Shown: one piece after another, positions 4,117 to 10,945 of the stretch
Layout of the letters: the number at the start of each line of letters is the position of its first letter
Position numbering within the stretch: the stretch's first letter is position 1
DNA from: Candidatus Curtissbacteria bacterium
Lineage (GTDB): Bacteria; Patescibacteriota; Microgenomatia; Curtissbacterales; GWA2-41-24
Direction of reading: 5' to 3'
Assembly: GCA_030688205.1 (NCBI GenBank)
Contig: JAUYIQ010000054.1
Coordinates: forward strand, 1-11,937
DNA: 11,937 bases
Translations under genes and position numbers: made by a program
Notes under the pieces: generated by a model
What the model saw: the letters and a program-made list of their open reading frames with translations, nothing else
The model's database searches: none
What the model was told of the DNA's origin: nothing

Positions 4117-7089
4117 ATGTCGCAAGATAAAATCATCATAAAAGGCGCCCGCGAGCATAATCTTAAAAACATCAGCGTAGAATTGCCCAAAAACAAGCTG
4201 ATAGTTTTTACCGGTCTTTCAGGCTCCGGAAAATCTTCTCTTGCCTTTGACACAATTTATGCAGAAGGGCAAAGACGCTATGTTGAATCTCTATCATCAT
4301 ACGCACGGCAGTTCCTCGGAGTAATGGATAAACCCGACGTCGACTCGATAGAAGGCTTATCCCCGGCAATATCAATAGACCAAAAAGCAGCCTCCCATAA
4401 TCCCCGTTCAACAGTCGGCACAGTAACAGAAATCTACGATTACTTAAGGCTTCTATTTGCAAGAGTCGGTCATCCTCATTGTCCAATCTGTGGCAGGGAA
4501 ATTTCTCATCAATCAAAAGAACAAATCATAGGTGAAATCCAAAAACTACAATCCAACATCAAAAATCTAAAATCTAGAATCCTAGTACTTGCCCCAATAG
4601 TCAGAGACAGAAAAGGCGAGTTCAAAGATTTATTCAAAGATGTTGCCAAAAGAGGTTACAGGCAAGTTCGAGTCGACGGAAAAATAAAAAGTGTCGACGA
4701 GGATTTTATTCTCATAAAAACCAATAAACATTCAATAGAAGCGGTTATAGATAGGCTCAGCTTACCTACTGACAAAACGCGTCTGTCCGACTCTGTTGAA
4801 CAAGCACTAAAGTTAGGTGAAGGATCAATAATAGTCTCAGAAATTCTGGATAAAAGCTTTGACATACCTGAATTCCCGCAAGAGTTAAAAGATCATTTAT
4901 TTTCTGAGAAATTTGCATGTCCCCAGGACAATATTTCGCTTCCAGAAATAGAACCGCGTTCTTTCTCTTTTAATTCACCCCACGGTGCGTGCCCGGAATG
5001 CAATGGCCTCGGAGAGATCAGAAAAATAGATTCGGACTTGGTACTTAATCCAAACTTAACAATTGCAGAAGGGGCAATCCTACCTTGGGCAAGGCTTGTA
5101 CAGTCAGACTCCTGGACTTGGAGGGTTTTGGAAACAGTGTGCCGCGAACAGCAAATAGATATGAACAGAGAAGTATCGGCACTTTCTCAAGAGCAAAAAG
5201 ACACTCTGCTTCACGGAACAAATAACGAAGTCTACACAATACGCGGACCTAATAGATTTGGCAAAATAGTTTCTTGGGATACTGCTTTTGAAGGAATAGT
5301 CAAGAATCTGGAGCGCAAATATAACCAGACAGAATCCGATTATGTGAGGCGCGAAGTTGAAAAGTTTATGAGAATTGATATTTGTGACATTTGCTTGGGA
5401 TCTCGCCTAAAACCGGAAGCCCTTTCTGTGACAATAGACAAAAGCTCGATTGCGGATGTAGCAAGTCTGGCAATCACAAGCGCACACTTATGGCTTAAAA
5501 AGCTTTCAGAAAGTAACACAAACTTACTTTCCGACCGCGAAAAAATAATAGCCAAACCAATAACAAAAGAACTTTTAGCCCGTGTTCAGTTTTTGATAGA
5601 CGTGGGTCTTGACTACCTGACAATAGACAGGACAGCAAACACGCTGGCAGGCGGTGAAGCGCAAAGAATTCGTCTTGCATCCCAAATAGGCTCCGGCCTT
5701 TCGGGTGTTTTGTATGTTTTGGACGAACCGTCAATTGGTCTGCACCAAAGAGATAACGACAGACTTATTCAAACACTGAAACGCTTAAGGGATTTACAAA
5801 ATACGGTTGTGGTTGTGGAACACGACCGCGATATGATGCTGGCCGCAGACGAAATTCTTGATTTTGGCCCAGCAGCGGGGAATCACGGAGGGTATATAGT
5901 TTCGCAGGGTACGTATCAACAAATAATGAAAGATCCGAAATCTTTAACCGGAAAGTATTTGTCCGGTAAGAAAAAAGTAGAAGTTAAAAATAGCCAGATT
6001 TCCAATGTCATTCTGGGGAGTTCTGCGAACGACTCCAGAAATAGCGTTTCGTTTCACGAAAACGATTCTGGACAAGCCAGAATGACAAACACGCTTACTC
6101 TTTTAGGTGCAGCAGAGCACAATCTAAAAAACATTGACGTCGAATTTCCTTTGGGGAAATTTATCTGTATTACAGGCGTTTCAGGATCTGGAAAATCCAC
6201 ATTAATTCATAACATTCTATATGCAGCTTTAGCTCGGGAGATTTACAAATCACGTCCAAAACCCGGAAAACATAAGGGAATGATTGGTATGGAAAATCTG
6301 GATAAAGTCGTACTTATAGATCAGTCTCCGATTGGAAGGACGCCAAGAAGCAATCCTGCAACATACACAGGCGCATTTACATATATTCGAGACTTGTTTG
6401 CCAAAACAACGGACGCCAGAATCCGCGGTTATAAACCAGGGAGATTCTCCTTTAACGTAAAAGGCGGACGCTGTGAAGCATGTGAAGGAGAAGGACAAGT
6501 AAAAATTGAAATGCAGTTTTTACCGGATGTTTATATTGACTGCGAAGTTTGTAATGGTAAACGCTACAACGAAGAAGCACTGGAAATTCGCTACAGTGAT
6601 AAAAACATTTCAGAAGTGTTGGATATGACAGTAGAAGAGGGACTGAAGTTTTTTGAAAACATTCCACCAATCAAGCAAAAGCTTGAAACAATCTACGATG
6701 TTGGCCTTGGTTACATCCGTCTGGGCCAACCGGCACCAACGCTTTCGGGTGGAGAAGCACAAAGAGTTAAGCTGGCAACAGAACTATCAAAACGTGCAAC
6801 GGGGAAAACCTTATACATCCTCGACGAACCGACCACAGGTTTGCATTTTGCAGACATCGAAAGGTTACTACTCATACTAAGAAGGCTAGTGGTAACAGGA
6901 AACACGGTAATAATAATCGAGCATAATTTGGATGTGATCAGAAATACAGACTGGATTATAGATTTAGGTCCTGAAGGTGGCGACGGTGGCGGTCAAGTCG
7001 TAGCAACCGGTACTCCACACGAAGTCTCCAAAATAAAATCCTCCTATACCGGCAAATTTCTTGCAAAAGAATTTGCTGCAAATACTTGA
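4117..7089 (+). CDS. uvrA: Excinuclease ABC subunit A (UvrA) with two small repeat-derived insertions
   Basis: UvrA is the dimeric ABC-type ATPase that finds bulky lesions and loads UvrB. The product has 990 residues (E. coli 940). Seen: Walker A GLSGSGKS at 33-40 and GVSGSGKS at 687-694; ABC signatures LAGGEAQR at 510-517 and LSGGEAQR at 876-883; Walker B VLDEPSIGLH at 534-543 and ILDEPTTGLH at 901-910; and the C-terminal zinc module C786, C789, C809, C812. The first zinc module reads C268-P-Q-D271 with C292 and C295, so one Cys is replaced by Asp. Further CxxC pairs are C122/C125 and C423/C426. Two stretches look inserted: about residues 140-155, written by a heptamer tract (4535-4583), and about residues 630-656 in the linker between the ABC halves, written by a palindromic element (6006-6087). 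Both keep the frame, so the protein is probably functional. No Shine-Dalgarno precedes the ATG. The stop is TGA. Confidence 0.98.
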   Translation: MSQDKIIIKGAREHNLKNISVELPKNKLIVFTGLSGSGKSSLAFDTIYAEGQRRYVESLSSYARQFLGVMDKPDVDSIEGLSPAISIDQKAASHNPRSTVGTVTEIYDYLRLLFARVGHPHCPICGREISHQSKEQIIGEIQKLQSNIKNLKSRILVLAPIVRDRKGEFKDLFKDVAKRGYRQVRVDGKIKSVDEDFILIKTNKHSIEAVIDRLSLPTDKTRLSDSVEQALKLGEGSIIVSEILDKSFDIPEFPQELKDHLFSEKFACPQDNISLPEIEPRSFSFNSPHGACPECNGLGEIRKIDSDLVLNPNLTIAEGAILPWARLVQSDSWTWRVLETVCREQQIDMNREVSALSQEQKDTLLHGTNNEVYTIRGPNRFGKIVSWDTAFEGIVKNLERKYNQTESDYVRREVEKFMRIDICDICLGSRLKPEALSVTIDKSSIADVASLAITSAHLWLKKLSESNTNLLSDREKIIAKPITKELLARVQFLIDVGLDYLTIDRTANTLAGGEAQRIRLASQIGSGLSGVLYVLDEPSIGLHQRDNDRLIQTLKRLRDLQNTVVVVEHDRDMMLAADEILDFGPAAGNHGGYIVSQGTYQQIMKDPKSLTGKYLSGKKKVEVKNSQISNVILGSSANDSRNSVSFHENDSGQARMTNTLTLLGAAEHNLKNIDVEFPLGKFICITGVSGSGKSTLIHNILYAALAREIYKSRPKPGKHKGMIGMENLDKVVLIDQSPIGRTPRSNPATYTGAFTYIRDLFAKTTDARIRGYKPGRFSFNVKGGRCEACEGEGQVKIEMQFLPDVYIDCEVCNGKRYNEEALEIRYSDKNISEVLDMTVEEGLKFFENIPPIKQKLETIYDVGLGYIRLGQPAPTLSGGEAQRVKLATELSKRATGKTLYILDEPTTGLHFADIERLLLILRRLVVTGNTVIIIEHNLDVIRNTDWIIDLGPEGGDGGGQVVATGTPHEVSKIKSSYTGKFLAKEFAANT
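4535..4583 (+). repeat. Degenerate heptamer tract inside uvrA
   Basis: Seven consecutive 7-bp units fit this stretch. Two adjacent units (4563-4576) are identical AAATCTA; others are AAATCCA, CAATCCA and GAATCCT. The same words AAATCCT and AAATCTA open the intergenic heptamer tract at 10876. It encodes the low-complexity helix around UvrA residues 140-155 (QKLQSNIKNLKS), about five residues longer than my memory of the E. coli protein at this place. Confidence 0.55.
6006..6087 (+). mobile_element. 82-bp palindromic element in frame within uvrA (RPE/MITE-like)
   Basis: TGTCATTCTGG (6006-6016) and CCAGAATGACA (6077-6087) are perfect 11-bp terminal inverted repeats. Inside lie three further hairpins: TTCT..GGAGT with ACTCC-AGAA (6011-6040), an imperfect CGTTTCG/CGAAAACG pair (about 6044-6064), and ATTCTGG-acaag-CCAGAAT (6065-6083). 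It is translated as about 27 residues rich in Ser, Asn and Asp in the linker between the two ABC halves, where UvrA proteins normally have a short variable spacer. The arrangement resembles protein-coding palindromic elements such as those of Rickettsia. It encodes no transposase, so it would move only in trans. Exact insertion borders cannot be seen. Confidence 0.75.
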
Positions 7090-7122
7090 TATTGTGTGGA
7101 ACAATACGCGGACGAAGTCGCG

Positions 7123-7157
7123 ATACTTGATACTTAAAACCTGATACACTATTTCTG
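7123..7157 (+). repeat. Heptamer tract with -10 in front of the transglutaminase gene
   Basis: Five 7-bp units run up to the ATG at 7158: ATACTTG, ATACTTA, a diverged unit, ATACACT and ATTTCTG. The fourth, with the preceding TG, gives an extended -10 TGATACACT (7142-7150) that ends 7 bases before the ATG, so the transcript may be leaderless. ATACTTG also occurs at 7082-7088 across the uvrA stop. No good -35 was found. Confidence 0.5.
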
Positions 7158-9044
7158 ATGCACTTTTTTGCCCGCTTGCTGAGTATATTTATTGTTTCAA
7201 GTTTCCTGTTTCTAGTTTCAGGCTCTTCGGCTCATGCCGAAGGAGAATTCCAAACAGACTACAAAGTTAACTACACAGTAGACCGTGAAGGCAGGACAGA
7301 CATTGTCCAAAACATTACGCTTAAAAACAAAACGGCAAACTTCTACGCAGATAAATTCGAACTCAAAATTGGTTCTACAAAAGTCGACAATGTGCAAGCC
7401 AAAGATGCAACAGGCCCGATGCAAACAGAAGTTAAGTTTGAAAACAACGTCACCACAATTTCCGTAAAATTCAACCAAAGGGTTATTGGGATAGACAAAA
7501 CTCTGCCCTGGACACTTAACTATTCCACAAGCGAGCTGGCTACAAAATCCGGACAAATCTGGGAAGTTTCTATCCCGCGCGTTGCAGACTCCCAGGATAT
7601 TGGCGACTACCAAGCATCTCTAACAGTTCCGGGAACTTTTGGTCCGGTTGCCTTTGCAGTACCTAATCCAAAAACACAAACGTCGCAAGTTGCAATTCAG
7701 GAATTCACTTTTGATCGTGAACAGCTCACCAAATCCGGAATCGCAATTTCTTTTGGAGACCGTCAGGTTTTTAGTTTCGACCTAAACTATTACATAGAAA
7801 ACAACAATCTTACCTCTCAATACTTCGACGTAGCTCTTCCACCGGATAACAATTACCAGAAAGTGATAATAGAAAAAGTAGATCCGCCACCCGACAACGT
7901 GACAGTAGATGAAGATGGCAATTTTTTAGCCCGTTATAAACTTTCGTCTAAAGAAAATTTAACAATTAGGGTAAGCGGCTCAACCGAAGTTTTCAGCAAA
8001 CCCAAAAGAAAACTTGTAAATCAGCTTTCAGTACAACAACGTTCACACTACACTCAACCCCAAAAATTTTGGGAAACAGATAATGCTTTTATAAAAGATA
8101 AAGCTTCCAAGCTAAAGACTCCACAGGAAATATACGATTTTGTAACAAATTATTTAAGCTATAACGAACAAAGGTTAAACCAGTCTAAAATAGAACGTTA
8201 TGGCGCAGCCAAAGCATCACTCAACCCCAAAGATGCTGTCTGTATGGAGTTCACAGATTTATTTATTGCAATTGCCAGAAGTGCCGGAATTCCCGCAAGA
8301 GAAGTCGAAGGTTATGCTTATACGCAAAACACGAGACTCCGTCCGCTTTCCCTTGCCCCGTCAAGCGGAGACTTGCTTCATGCATGGCCGGAGTTCTGGG
8401 ATGATAACCTCGGCTGGGTTCAAATAGACCCTACATGGGGTTCAACTTCCGGGGGACTCGATTATTTTAATAAATTAGACTTCAACCACATCACTTTTGT
8501 GCAAAGAGGAGTAAGCAGTACATATCCTTATCCTGCAGGCTCCTACAAAAAGGAAGGCGAGACAGAGAAAAAAAGCGTATTTGTTGAATTTGCTCAAGAA
8601 CTGCCCAACCCGCAGTCGGCTGCAGAAATTGACATCCAACTGCCAAAAAGGGCAATTGCCGGAGTTCCCATAAAAGCAATAGTAAATGTCAAAAACGTCG
8701 GCTCATCATCAATTATTTCGGCAAACCTGAATTTAGACTCAGGGTCTATAAAAAACACTTCGCAAAATCCGGTAGAACTTGCAATTCTGCCACCATACTC
8801 CGAACAAGAGTTTTCTTTCAATCTGCAAACTAAAGGATTTTTAACCAAAGAATCAGAAACCATTAAATTAAGTCTTGGTGACATGCAAATAGAAAGGGTT
8901 ATAGAAATAGTACCTGTGTACTATCTTTTATATTCCCCGCTTTTTGCAGTAAGCATTGTTATATCAGCGGTAATAATTTTTCTCGGGTTTTTCCTTTACA
9001 GGCGCTATCACAAACCAAAACAAGGCTCAATCTTCTCCAGGTAG
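7158..9044 (+). CDS. Exported membrane-anchored transglutaminase-like protein
   Basis: The 628-residue product has a signal peptide (hydrophobic residues 6-21, likely cleavage after AHA at about 27), a long beta-rich extracellular region, and a transglutaminase-like (papain-fold) core at about 320-430. The catalytic triad is visible as C362 in AVCMEF, H408 in LLHAWPEF and D424 in IDPTWG. A second beta domain (about 490-585, with PKRAIAGVPIKAIVNVKNVG) precedes a single membrane helix (about 589-613) and a short basic cytoplasmic tail. Such proteins may act as cysteine proteases or cross-link or trim surface proteins or peptidoglycan; the substrate is unknown. The core should face the outside of the cell. 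The gene lies 68 bp after uvrA and 18 bp before uvrC, and nothing in it suggests a repair role. The start is supported by the signal peptide and by the -10 directly upstream. Confidence 0.88.
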   Translation: MHFFARLLSIFIVSSFLFLVSGSSAHAEGEFQTDYKVNYTVDREGRTDIVQNITLKNKTANFYADKFELKIGSTKVDNVQAKDATGPMQTEVKFENNVTTISVKFNQRVIGIDKTLPWTLNYSTSELATKSGQIWEVSIPRVADSQDIGDYQASLTVPGTFGPVAFAVPNPKTQTSQVAIQEFTFDREQLTKSGIAISFGDRQVFSFDLNYYIENNNLTSQYFDVALPPDNNYQKVIIEKVDPPPDNVTVDEDGNFLARYKLSSKENLTIRVSGSTEVFSKPKRKLVNQLSVQQRSHYTQPQKFWETDNAFIKDKASKLKTPQEIYDFVTNYLSYNEQRLNQSKIERYGAAKASLNPKDAVCMEFTDLFIAIARSAGIPAREVEGYAYTQNTRLRPLSLAPSSGDLLHAWPEFWDDNLGWVQIDPTWGSTSGGLDYFNKLDFNHITFVQRGVSSTYPYPAGSYKKEGETEKKSVFVEFAQELPNPQSAAEIDIQLPKRAIAGVPIKAIVNVKNVGSSSIISANLNLDSGSIKNTSQNPVELAILPPYSEQEFSFNLQTKGFLTKESETIKLSLGDMQIERVIEIVPVYYLLYSPLFAVSIVISAVIIFLGFFLYRRYHKPKQGSIFSR

Positions 9045-9050
9045 TAGAAT
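9045..9050 (+). promoter_or_regulatory. Possible uvrC -10 element
   Basis: TAGAAT follows directly after the TAG stop of the preceding gene and ends 12 bases before the uvrC ATG. No clear -35 is visible, so uvrC may equally be transcribed with the upstream gene. Confidence 0.3.
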
Positions 9051-9062
9051 ACTGTTTCATAC

Positions 9063-10391
9063 ATGATACAAAATACACTTAAAAAACAGATTGCTCGTCT
9101 GCCGTTATCACCGGGCATTTATCAATTTTATGACGAAAACAGGGAGCTACTTTACGTTGGTAAATCCGTCTCCATCAAAAAACGGGTGTCTTCCTATTTT
9201 CAAAAGAGGCATAGCCTTTCTCCGAATAGGCATAGCCTTTCTCCGAATAGGCATAGCCTTTCTCCGAATAGAAATCTCGGTCCAAAAACCGATCTTCTGG
9301 TTTCAAAAATAAAAGAAATAAAGTATATCCAGGTTTTTTCCGAATTCGAAGCGCTTCTTTTAGAAGCAGAATTGATACGTACTAACAAGCCATTTTTTAA
9401 CATACAAGCAAAAGATGACAAAAGCCCCATCTATATCAAAATCTCACAAGACCTAATACCCCTAATTTCACTTACAAGAAAGCAGAAACCCAAAAGAGGC
9501 GTTGCAATTTACGGCCCCTTTCCTTCGGTCAATGTTGCAAAAGATGTTTTGAGAATGGTCAGGAGGATTTTTCCTTACTGCCATCACAAAAATCCCAAAA
9601 AACCATGCCTTTATGTACATTTAGGGTTGTGTCCGTATCCATACAAGTCAGAAGAAACCCAAAATGAATACAAGGAAACGATTAAAAAAATCAAAAAACT
9701 GCTGTCGGCAAAAAACCGATTTCTCATTCGCCAGCTGACACGGGAAATGGTGTTGTCTGCCAAACTTCAAAAATTTGAAGAAGCACAGCTGGCCAAAAAG
9801 CAAATAGAAAAACTTCAGTATTTAACCACCACTTATCACGCACCAAAAGAGTTCTTGGAACAACCTACACTCGTAGACGACTTATCCACAAAAAGACTTG
9901 AAGAATTAAAAAAGGTTTTAGAGCTGGAAAAGCTTCCTAGAAGAATAGAATGTTATGACATTTCCAATATCTCCGGATCATTTGCAACAGGATCGATGGT
10001 TGTTTTTACAAACGGAAAGCCCGACAAAAGCCAGTATCGAAGATTCAAAATAAAATACACAAAAACATCGGATGATTTCGAAATGCATAGGGAAGTTATG
10101 GCAAGGAGAATTAAAAACGATTGGCCGAGGCCGGATTTGATGATAATAGACGGCGGCAGAGGACAACTAAACGCAGTTCTTGGCATAGTCACAAAATACA
10201 AATTCGATACAAAAGTAGTATCACTGGCAAAAAGGCTGGAAGAAATCTACACTCCAGATAAAATTTTGCCGATAAGATTACCGAAGGAAAATCCCGCAAG
10301 GCAACTTGCCCAAGCTATCCGCGACGAGGCCCACAGATTCGCAATAACCTATCACAGGCTCTTAAGATCCAAAAAATTCTTGCAATCTTGA
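9063..10391 (+). CDS. uvrC: Excinuclease ABC subunit C (UvrC), short form without C-terminal HhH region
   Basis: UvrC makes the 3' and 5' incisions at lesions marked by UvrB. The product has 442 residues (E. coli 610). The N-terminal GIY-YIG nuclease spans about 12-112, with GIY at 18-20, YVG at 31-33, KKRV at 39-42 and the acidic FEALLLEAELI at 95-105. It is expanded by three copies of RHSLSPN at 49-69. The UVR domain that meets UvrB is at about 226-254. The RNase-H-like nuclease follows, with D299 (CYDIS), D337/D338 (SDDFEMH), D363 (IIDGG) and H424 (EAHRFAI) all present. The chain stops just after this domain, so the tandem helix-hairpin-helix region is absent, and the downstream DNA is repeat spacer, not a frameshifted remnant. 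Of the Fe-S cysteines, C173, C182 and C190 are seen; the fourth position reads Tyr (LCPYPY). Length and losses suggest a lineage-specific reduced UvrC; it is probably active. Confidence 0.95.
   Translation: MIQNTLKKQIARLPLSPGIYQFYDENRELLYVGKSVSIKKRVSSYFQKRHSLSPNRHSLSPNRHSLSPNRNLGPKTDLLVSKIKEIKYIQVFSEFEALLLEAELIRTNKPFFNIQAKDDKSPIYIKISQDLIPLISLTRKQKPKRGVAIYGPFPSVNVAKDVLRMVRRIFPYCHHKNPKKPCLYVHLGLCPYPYKSEETQNEYKETIKKIKKLLSAKNRFLIRQLTREMVLSAKLQKFEEAQLAKKQIEKLQYLTTTYHAPKEFLEQPTLVDDLSTKRLEELKKVLELEKLPRRIECYDISNISGSFATGSMVVFTNGKPDKSQYRRFKIKYTKTSDDFEMHREVMARRIKNDWPRPDLMIIDGGRGQLNAVLGIVTKYKFDTKVVSLAKRLEEIYTPDKILPIRLPKENPARQLAQAIRDEAHRFAITYHRLLRSKKFLQS
9207..9269 (+). repeat. Perfect 3 x 21-bp tandem repeat in uvrC
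   Basis: Three identical 21-bp units start at 9207, 9228 and 9249. Each encodes RHSLSPN in frame, so copy-number change would keep the frame. Each unit opens with AGGC-ata-GCCT, an 11-base small palindrome. The repeat sits in a loop of the GIY-YIG domain between SYFQK and the helix that starts near GPKTDLLV. Perfect identity at the DNA level indicates recent expansion. Confidence 0.95.
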
Positions 10392-10398
10392 AATTTAA

Positions 10399-10433
10399 AT
10401 ACTAAATACTGGATACTGAATACATAATACTAT
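10399..10433 (+). repeat. Heptamer tract after uvrC
   Basis: Five 7-bp units based on ATACTRR lie in exact phase, at 10399, 10406, 10413, 10420 and 10427, starting 8 bases after the uvrC stop. CATAAT (10423-10428) inside the tract could be the -10 for the next gene, which would start its transcript near 10435. No clear -35 was found. The motif is the same family as at 7123-7157. Confidence 0.6.
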
Positions 10434-10435
10434 TC

Positions 10436-10475
10436 TGCCCATCGAGTCAAACTCGATAGGCAAGTATGACTTGCC
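10436..10475 (+). promoter_or_regulatory. Two overlapping hairpins abutting the start of the 10476 gene
   Basis: Hairpin A pairs TGCC (10436-10439) with GGCA (10459-10462) and ATCGAGT (10441-10447) with ACTCGAT (10451-10457), with a CAA loop and one C-A mismatch. Hairpin B pairs GGCAAGT (10459-10465) with ACTTGCC (10469-10475) around ATG. GGCA belongs to both, so the complete forms compete. Hairpin B ends on the base before the ATG at 10476. This could be a translational switch or simply another repeat element. Confidence 0.5.
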
Positions 10476-10877
10476 ATGCGTCACTACCTGAAAGCCATAA
10501 TAATAGCTGTCCTTGCATACTATATAGCGTCGACTCTTATCCCTACAATAAATCTAGGAAATGATCCTCAAAACATCCTGCTAGTGCTAGGGGGGATATT
10601 AATTTCCCAGCTTATCCTACACCCGATTTTTTCCCTGGTCCTTCTGCCGATAAACATAATCACTCTGGGGGGCGTATCTCTTTTTATAAACTTAGGTTTG
10701 ATGTACGTTTTTATTAAATATCTTCCGGGTTTTTCAATCGGAGCCTATGGCTTCCCGGGAGCAAATATTCAGGGTTTTATTGTACCGCCTGTATATCTGA
10801 ACCAAATGATGGCTATTTTCGCAGTAGCACTTATTATTACAGTTGTTCAAAAAGTCCTCCATATTATATTCGAATAA
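10476..10877 (+). CDS. Small polytopic membrane protein, YvlD/phage-holin-4-like
   Basis: The 133-residue product is almost wholly hydrophobic, with about four membrane segments near residues 5-22, 33-52, 56-82 and 108-130. The stretch LLPINIITLGGVSLFINLGLMYV in the middle is shortened here to its key part LPINIITLG, which resembles the conserved core of the PF04020 family (YvlD, named phage holin 4 superfamily). Proteins of this family in bacteria are mostly chromosomal membrane proteins of unknown role, and no phage gene is nearby, so a lysis function should not be assumed. Between segments 3 and 4 lies a Gly/Pro-rich loop (GFSIGAYGFPGANIQGF). The next in-frame ATG is far inside, so the start at 10476 is the only reasonable one; it directly follows the hairpins upstream. 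The family call is by pattern only. Confidence 0.7.
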   Translation: MRHYLKAIIIAVLAYYIASTLIPTINLGNDPQNILLVLGGILISQLILHPIFSLVLLPINIITLGGVSLFINLGLMYVFIKYLPGFSIGAYGFPGANIQGFIVPPVYLNQMMAIFAVALIITVVQKVLHIIFE

Positions 10878-10924
10878 ATCCTAAATCTAATATTTATTTG
10901 GAGTTTGGAATTTGTTATTTGGAA
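10876..10924 (+). repeat. Heptamer tract before the YvcK-like gene
   Basis: Seven 7-bp units run in phase from the last two bases of the previous stop codon: AAATCCT, AAATCTA, ATATTTA, then four units based on TTTGGAA (10897-10924). The tract fills most of the 68-bp gap. AAATCTA is shared with the tract inside uvrA. Confidence 0.55.
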
Positions 10925-10939
10925 CTTTTTTGTTATCAT
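10912..10939 (+). promoter_or_regulatory. Promoter of the YvcK-like gene, probably leaderless
   Basis: TTGTTA (10912-10917) and TATCAT (10934-10939) are 16 bases apart. The ATG at 10946 follows 6 bases after the -10, so transcription would begin at or beside the start codon. The -35 lies within the heptamer tract. Confidence 0.5.
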
Positions 10940-10945
10940 AACCCA

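Noticed and set aside
4208..4516. Minus-strand open frame of 102 codons inside uvrA
   Set aside because: It is a shadow of conserved UvrA coding sequence; no promoter or recognisable protein.
7107..7122. Small hairpin CGC(g)GAC-gaa-GTCGCG after uvrA as terminator
   Set aside because: Only six pairs with a bulge, and the sequence after it is heptamer repeat without a T tract.
7218..7613. Minus-strand open frame of 131 codons inside the transglutaminase gene
   Set aside because: It is the antisense of a well-supported coding region, with odd Cys and Phe rich composition and no family resemblance.
9207..9269. CRISPR-like repeat array
   Set aside because: The 21-bp units are directly adjacent with no spacers and are translated in frame within UvrC.
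10476..10877. Phage holin, hence a prophage
   Set aside because: The family name comes from a domain title; neighbours are chromosomal genes and no endolysin or structural phage gene is present.
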